Positions 59,330 through 64,000 of a stretch of 64,000 nucleotides of DNA are shown one piece after another. The position numbers and the translations under genes were made by a program. Within the stretch, counting starts at the first letter, position 1. Every line of letters starts with the position of its first letter. The stretch is from contig CAJNOL010000075.1 of the NCBI GenBank assembly GCA_905250125.1, forward strand, positions 191,410 through 255,409, read 5' to 3'. The notes beneath the pieces were generated by a model. That model searched no databases. It saw only the letters and a program-made list of their open reading frames with translations, and was not told the origin of the DNA. The DNA comes from Rotaria sordida. Taxonomy: Eukaryota; Rotifera; Eurotatoria; Philodinida; Philodinidae.

Positions 59330-62300
59330 CTATCGTGAGACATGTAATATAGATTTCATATTCATCGTTCTAGGCAAGAATATTTTTATAATAATTACTT
59401 CTTCAATAGTTTCAATTGTAGTCGTTCCCATATTTGTATCTTCAATTGGATCAAAAATAAAGTTGTCTTTATATCGTGATACATTCAATGCAAGAGCAAT
59501 TGATGGATCATTTACAACCAATAATTCGCCAGGCTAAGAACAAGAATAAAAAAAGGAATCTATTTCATCAATTTTTTTTTCTTGTTTTTTTGATTACTTT
59601 AAATTGAATTAAATGATCAAAGAAAAATTCTTCTTCACAGCTAGGTAAAGGTGTTTCATAAGTTAATTGATATGGTACATTAAATTGTGTTGTATCATTA
59701 TCATTGAATGGTAATTTAAAACAACGAAATATAGCTGTTACAAATCTTGCTTTACCTTCAAAACAAAACAAAAAACATATTTTCAAAAGTTCAATTTCGA
59801 TTGTATTACCAATCGCTTTTAGAATATCTTCATTTATAATTGTTACTGGTTTAGCTGTAACTAAACGTGGTTGAGTAAAACCTGCTTCTGTTGCATATAA
59901 TATTAAATCTTCCCATCGAAGAGCTCCACCAACATATTCGCCTATGTATTCAGAAAACAAAAAAAAAAGATGATTATTATCTTTTAAAATCAAAAAACAA
60001 AGAGTCAATAAATGAATATCTGACCGGATAATAATTCTTGATATTCTTCAGGTATTGATCGATTAACATAAACATCCGAAAAATAAAATTCTCCACCAGG
60101 CTAAAAAGAAAAAAAAATCCAATTCATAATAATTTATTTATTTGATAAAACTATATTAGTATTTACTTTAAGTAATTTGCAAACACCTTCGATAATTGCT
60201 TTTCTATTTCTTCGATAGTTAATAACACTATTTGATCTATAAATATTTATTAATTTTAAGATAGATTTAGTTTTTTGTTTTCTTATTTGTTATTAACTTA
60301 CACAATAACGTCAATTGAATTTTCTTTAAGATTTGCTTTTTCTAATTCATCAATTTCACCTTGAATAAATTCAACATTGCATTTTTCTAATTCGAATTTT
60401 TTCATATGATAATCAATATGTTGACGAGCAAAATCCAACTATAATTAAAATTTCATAATAAATAACTCTGATGTTTTTTTTTTGCGGAAATCTATAAACA
60501 TTATTATATTAATATGAATTTTTCTCATCTTTTGTGAAGTGTTTTATTTATATGTACTAGTTGTTATTTAATGTGAGGCTCTCTGTAGATCGATTTGATT
60601 GTCTTAGAGTTTTAAATCTGGATAAAACCATTGGTTTTATTTATTAGTACCATATACATACGAAAAACTTCACAATGTATTTTACCTGGGATGTGAAAGG
60701 ACGAAAGCGCATAAGATCACAAATCGGCCCACTAAGAATTTCTGCATAAAAACTACTCAGACATGGATAAAAAGTTGTGCTGAATTGTTTGGTGATGTTT
60801 TCAAATGAAATGAAAATGACTTGTACTCATCCATTGAAATTGACTCATTAGATTGTGCTAATTTATGTTATCCAAGATTGAATATACATCATTAGAAAGA
60901 GTACTGAAAACTGTAGAAGTATGTACATGAATTATGAAAACATCACATCTCTTTGATAAATTTTTCCGANNNNNNNNNNTGTTTTAAACTGAAAATAAGA
61001 GAGAAAGATCATCCACAATGTCGACAACAACTACTTAGCTACCCATATTGATACATTGTTGGTCTGAAGGATGATCGGAAAAATTTATCAAAGAGATGTG
61101 ATGTTTTCATGATTCATGTACATACTTCTACAGTTTTCAGTACTCTTTCTAATAATGTATATTCAATCTTGGATAACATAAATTAGCACAATCTAATGAG
61201 TCAATTTCAATGGATGAGTACAAGTCATTTTCATTTCATTTGAAAATATCACCAAACAATTCAGCACAACTTTTTATTCATGTCTGAGTAGTTTTTATGT
61301 AGAAATTCTTAGTGGGCCGATTAGTGATCTTATGCGCCCCTATCCTTTCAATTTACTGAGCATCGCAACAAACCGCTACAAATAGGGCATGTTTTAATAG
61401 AGTTGCAGCAAACGCGGATATCAATGAACACTGATGTTAGTGTAATCAGTAACTCAGGATCATAGGCGGTGCGCCATAATAGCGAGGAGCATCAATAAAA
61501 AGTTATTGCTACCTTTAATAACCCATATTCTCATAGTTGTTAGAAGAACTTTTATGTACTATGAGACTTGTTTTATTTTCTTCGGAGATTCTACTTTCAT
61601 CATGTATCAATTCCAGTTAATATATCTGAATGTGAACGAAGTTTTTCTTTCTTACAGAAGACTTAAAACATACATTCACAATACAACAGGTTAAGAGAAA
61701 TTATCAAGTTTATCTTTAATAAATATTGAACGTAGTTTTGATATTGATTTCGATACTATTGTAACTGAATTTGTATTGAATGAAAAATTTTTTTTGAAAA
61801 TAATCTGTGTATAAAAAGTCTTTGTACAATATATCTACTCGATTTTCATTCACTTATAGATTGTAGAAGAGAATCAAAAATAGTCAATTAAAATGAGAAT
61901 TTTATACTCTTTATAAATACATTTTTAAAACTTTGATTTGACTTATAGTTAGTTAACTGTAAGCAAATATTTGTTTAAATTAAAAACATCGTTTGCATTA
62001 CAAAAAACAGATTTTTCTTTCTGTTTGGAATAGTTTTTACTTTCTATTGTTGTAGAGAATTTAATGTTCTATAAAATGATAGGTGTCAATAAACTAAAAC
62101 TTAAACGAATCAAAAGTTACAAATATTTTTTTGAAATGTTATTCTTTTCATAAGATGACATTTTTCAAATTAATCATTGCTACAAATTTTGACATGTAAA
62201 ATGCAATAGATTCTACTAGTTTTCAACAATATGTAGGATGCAAAACAAATTGAGCGTTTTGTCGAACAAGCTTCGTTCTACAAAGTAATGTATAAGAAGA

Positions 62301-63161
62301 GTTTCTTTTAATGATATTATTCAAATAGATTAATATTCAAGTTTTTCAAAAATTATAGCCTTGAGAAAATGAAATTCAATTTAAATAAAAAAAAAAAAAC
62401 TTTTACTATCGGACTGCATACTGTGTGAATGACTACAAGATAAGATATAGTATTTTATTCACGTCTTGTCTTCCGAAGAAGCTTCGAACCCCCCGGCCTT
62501 CACGCTAAATCAAACATGTATAATATATTGCTTCTTCCAAAACAATGAATCTCCATCGCTTATGCATGAAACTATATTCTAGCAAAAAAAAAATCTTTTC
62601 TTCAAAAATCTACATATTTACAAGGATATTTGTTATTAATATTATATTACTTCGATAAGAAGATATTGTCATAGAAAAATAAAGTTTTTGATTTTTGTTA
62701 AACATTTGTTTTCTCTGTTTTTTTTTTGACTTAATCTAAAAATATTTACGTGATCTCTTGCAGAATCAATTCCAATAACTCGTCCATGTTCTCCGACAAG
62801 TTTTGATAAAATAAAAACATCACGACCAATACCACAACCAAGATCCATAACCGTACAACCTTGTAATTTTGGTGGAAATAAAACAAAATTTGATTGATGT
62901 GATCTAAATAAAATAAATATTTTTTCTTTTGCTTTTCTTTTTTCTAAAAACAAAAAAAAACAGAATGTAAACAAACTTTGCTATTATATCCGGATGTATT
63001 TGATCAATAATAGCATTTAAAACACTTGGTGTTCTTAAAAGATTTGTTTTAGCACGTGAAAAATGATCTGTTTCTGATTCATCTTCCTCTTCAACATTAT
63101 AATTCTTCTCCGTATCAAGCTCTTCAGTTGTGGGTGTTTTAGGTTCGGTTGATGTTGACAT
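59330..63161 (-). CDS. AS3MT: AS3MT-like SAM-dependent methyltransferase lacking arsenic-site cysteines
   Basis: Homologue of arsenite methyltransferase. Eight exons: 62977-63161, 62750-62903, 60302-60438, 60167-60236, 60025-60100, 59810-59941, 59598-59755, 59330-59533; phases close to 371 residues (human 375). SAM-binding motif VMDLGCGIGRDVFILSKLVG, then GRVIGIDSA and LDFARQHIDYHMKKF; SNSVINYRRNRKA; LLKPGGEFYFSDVYVNRSIP; GEYVGGALRWEDL; GFTQPRLVTAKPVTI; ARFVTAIFRCFKLP. The four cysteines of human AS3MT (32, 61, 156, 206) are absent: Ser162 replaces Cys156, Tyr210 replaces Cys206, and the N-terminus is a Ser/Glu-rich leader without the CCTT-type region. The Cys-rich C-terminal tail is also missing. 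The substrate is therefore probably not trivalent arsenic, but this is inference. A GTCAGA donor is used after 60025; the 2.3-kb intron 60439-62749 holds a fold-back element. Confidence 0.88.
60694..61350. mobile_element. Fold-back element in the AS3MT-like gene intron
   Basis: Arms of about 275 bp: the left starts near GAAAGGACGAAAGCGCATAAG and the right ends with its complement near CTTATGCGCCCCTATCCTTTC. Arms are about 97 per cent alike by eye. The loop near 60970-61075 contains an assembly gap. No protein. Confidence 0.75.
60970..60979. other. Assembly gap (10 N)
   Basis: Ten undetermined bases directly inside the loop side of the left arm of the fold-back element, a place where a hairpin would stall sequencing or confuse assembly. 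True gap length is unknown. Confidence 0.95.
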
Positions 63162-64000
63162 GTTTTTGTAAATGATTAATCTAAATTGAAATATAATCAA
63201 TATTATGTTTTCTTTCATATAATAATGTATCAAGATTCGTTTTTTTGAACAAAACATATTTTATATCTATTTCTAGACTAGAAAAATCTAGTATTTTCTC
63301 ATCAAAAGTGTAACAACAATTCTTTTTTTTTGTTCTTCCTCAGCAGTATGTTATTTATTAACAAATAGCTGATTTAATGGCGACATCTTTTGAAATGAAC
63401 AGAATGTTTTTTTAGATTAAAAATTAAATATTGAATGACAAAAAAAAGAATATTCGGAAAAAAATTTCTTTTTTTTTTTAGTAAATAAAATTTTCAATTA
63501 ATTTGAGAATAAATGTTTTCATTGGTTTATTGTTGTCAATTGTTTATTATTATTTTTTTTTTCGATTCATCTTTTGTCAGTTACATGAAATAATCATCAT
63601 GATGCGTATGTAAAAATACATATCGATTATGATTGATAAATTTTCAATTAAACATGAAAGAAATTTTTGACAAAAAAAAGTAAAATAATAATAAGATTTA
63701 AACGTATGTATTATAATGACGTATCATAGTCTTTGATTCTTATGGCTCAAATCAAAAATACATTGGTTCTATTTATTAAAAAATATACAGGTAGGAATAA
63801 AATTTTATTCTTAATGTAATTTTTTTTCTCATGTGATTATATGAATATTGATTAAAATAACGTGAAAAAGGTAAGATTAGTTGAATTAGGTTTTTGTGAG
63901 TCACAGTCGTACGAAACCACTTTTTTTTCCTATTCTGGTTTCATTTTTTTTTATTGGTTCTAGATTGGTTTTGCGTATATAACCTTAATAGTACTATCAG
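63162..64000. other. Upstream region of the AS3MT-like gene, window edge
   Basis: About 840 bp of AT-rich DNA with many T and A runs. It should contain the promoter of the minus-strand gene. No further gene or clear repeat seen before the window ends. Confidence 0.4.

Noticed and set aside
1-64000. tRNA and rRNA genes
   Set aside because: I looked for GGTTCGANTCC-type T-loop boxes with paired acceptor stems and for conserved rRNA blocks and found none I could support.

Overview
This window is AT-rich animal nuclear DNA. Genes are split into many short exons by GT-AG introns that are mostly 50-70 nt long, and they lie on both strands. The protein set is metazoan (SLC4 transporter, acetoacetyl-CoA synthetase, NACHO/TMEM35, Artemis, TMEM8/PGAP6, oxysterol-binding protein, C6orf136, AS3MT), with a neuropeptide-F-like precursor and a bacterial-type DegT sugar aminotransferase. 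That mixture, the base composition and the tiny introns fit a bdelloid rotifer such as Rotaria, but no marker here proves it. All gene models below were built by hand from splice sites and reading phase. Exon phases close exactly in every model with named homology.

Layout, left to right: (i) 576-6819, minus: Na+-coupled bicarbonate transporter (SLC4), whose C-terminus lies beyond the left edge. (ii) 7107-7566, minus: a two-exon 70-residue single-pass membrane microprotein. (iii) 9363-14740, plus: DegT/DnrJ/EryC1/StrS aminotransferase, split by a 4-kb intron filled by a fold-back transposon. (iv) 14.7-23 kb: gene-free, with a chain of fold-back/MITE elements and a 200-bp direct repeat. (v) 22997-33793, minus: AACS with 18 exons, including one AT-AC intron; a 5.2-kb intron holds two fold-back elements and, on the opposite strand, an NPF/NPY-like peptide precursor. 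(vi) 33932-35301, minus: TMEM35/NACHO. (vii) 35393-38794, minus: Artemis nuclease. (viii) 39195-45979, minus: TMEM8/PGAP6. (ix) 46362-52900, minus: OSBP. (x) 53447-55926, minus: C6orf136 homologue. (xi) 56138-57747, minus: doubtful two-exon small gene. (xii) 59330-63161, minus: AS3MT-like methyltransferase lacking the arsenic-binding cysteines.

The genes are unrelated in function and form no operon-like unit. What unites the window is its load of palindromic non-autonomous DNA transposons. About ten occur in introns or gene-free DNA and none interrupts a coding exon. Several carry clear TA duplications (Tc1/mariner-like) and one carries an exact 8-bp duplication (hAT-like). The items most worth a second look are the NPF-like precursor without an RF-amide end, the cysteine-free AS3MT, the AT-AC intron, and a fold-back element built of 20-bp palindromes repeating every 30 bp.
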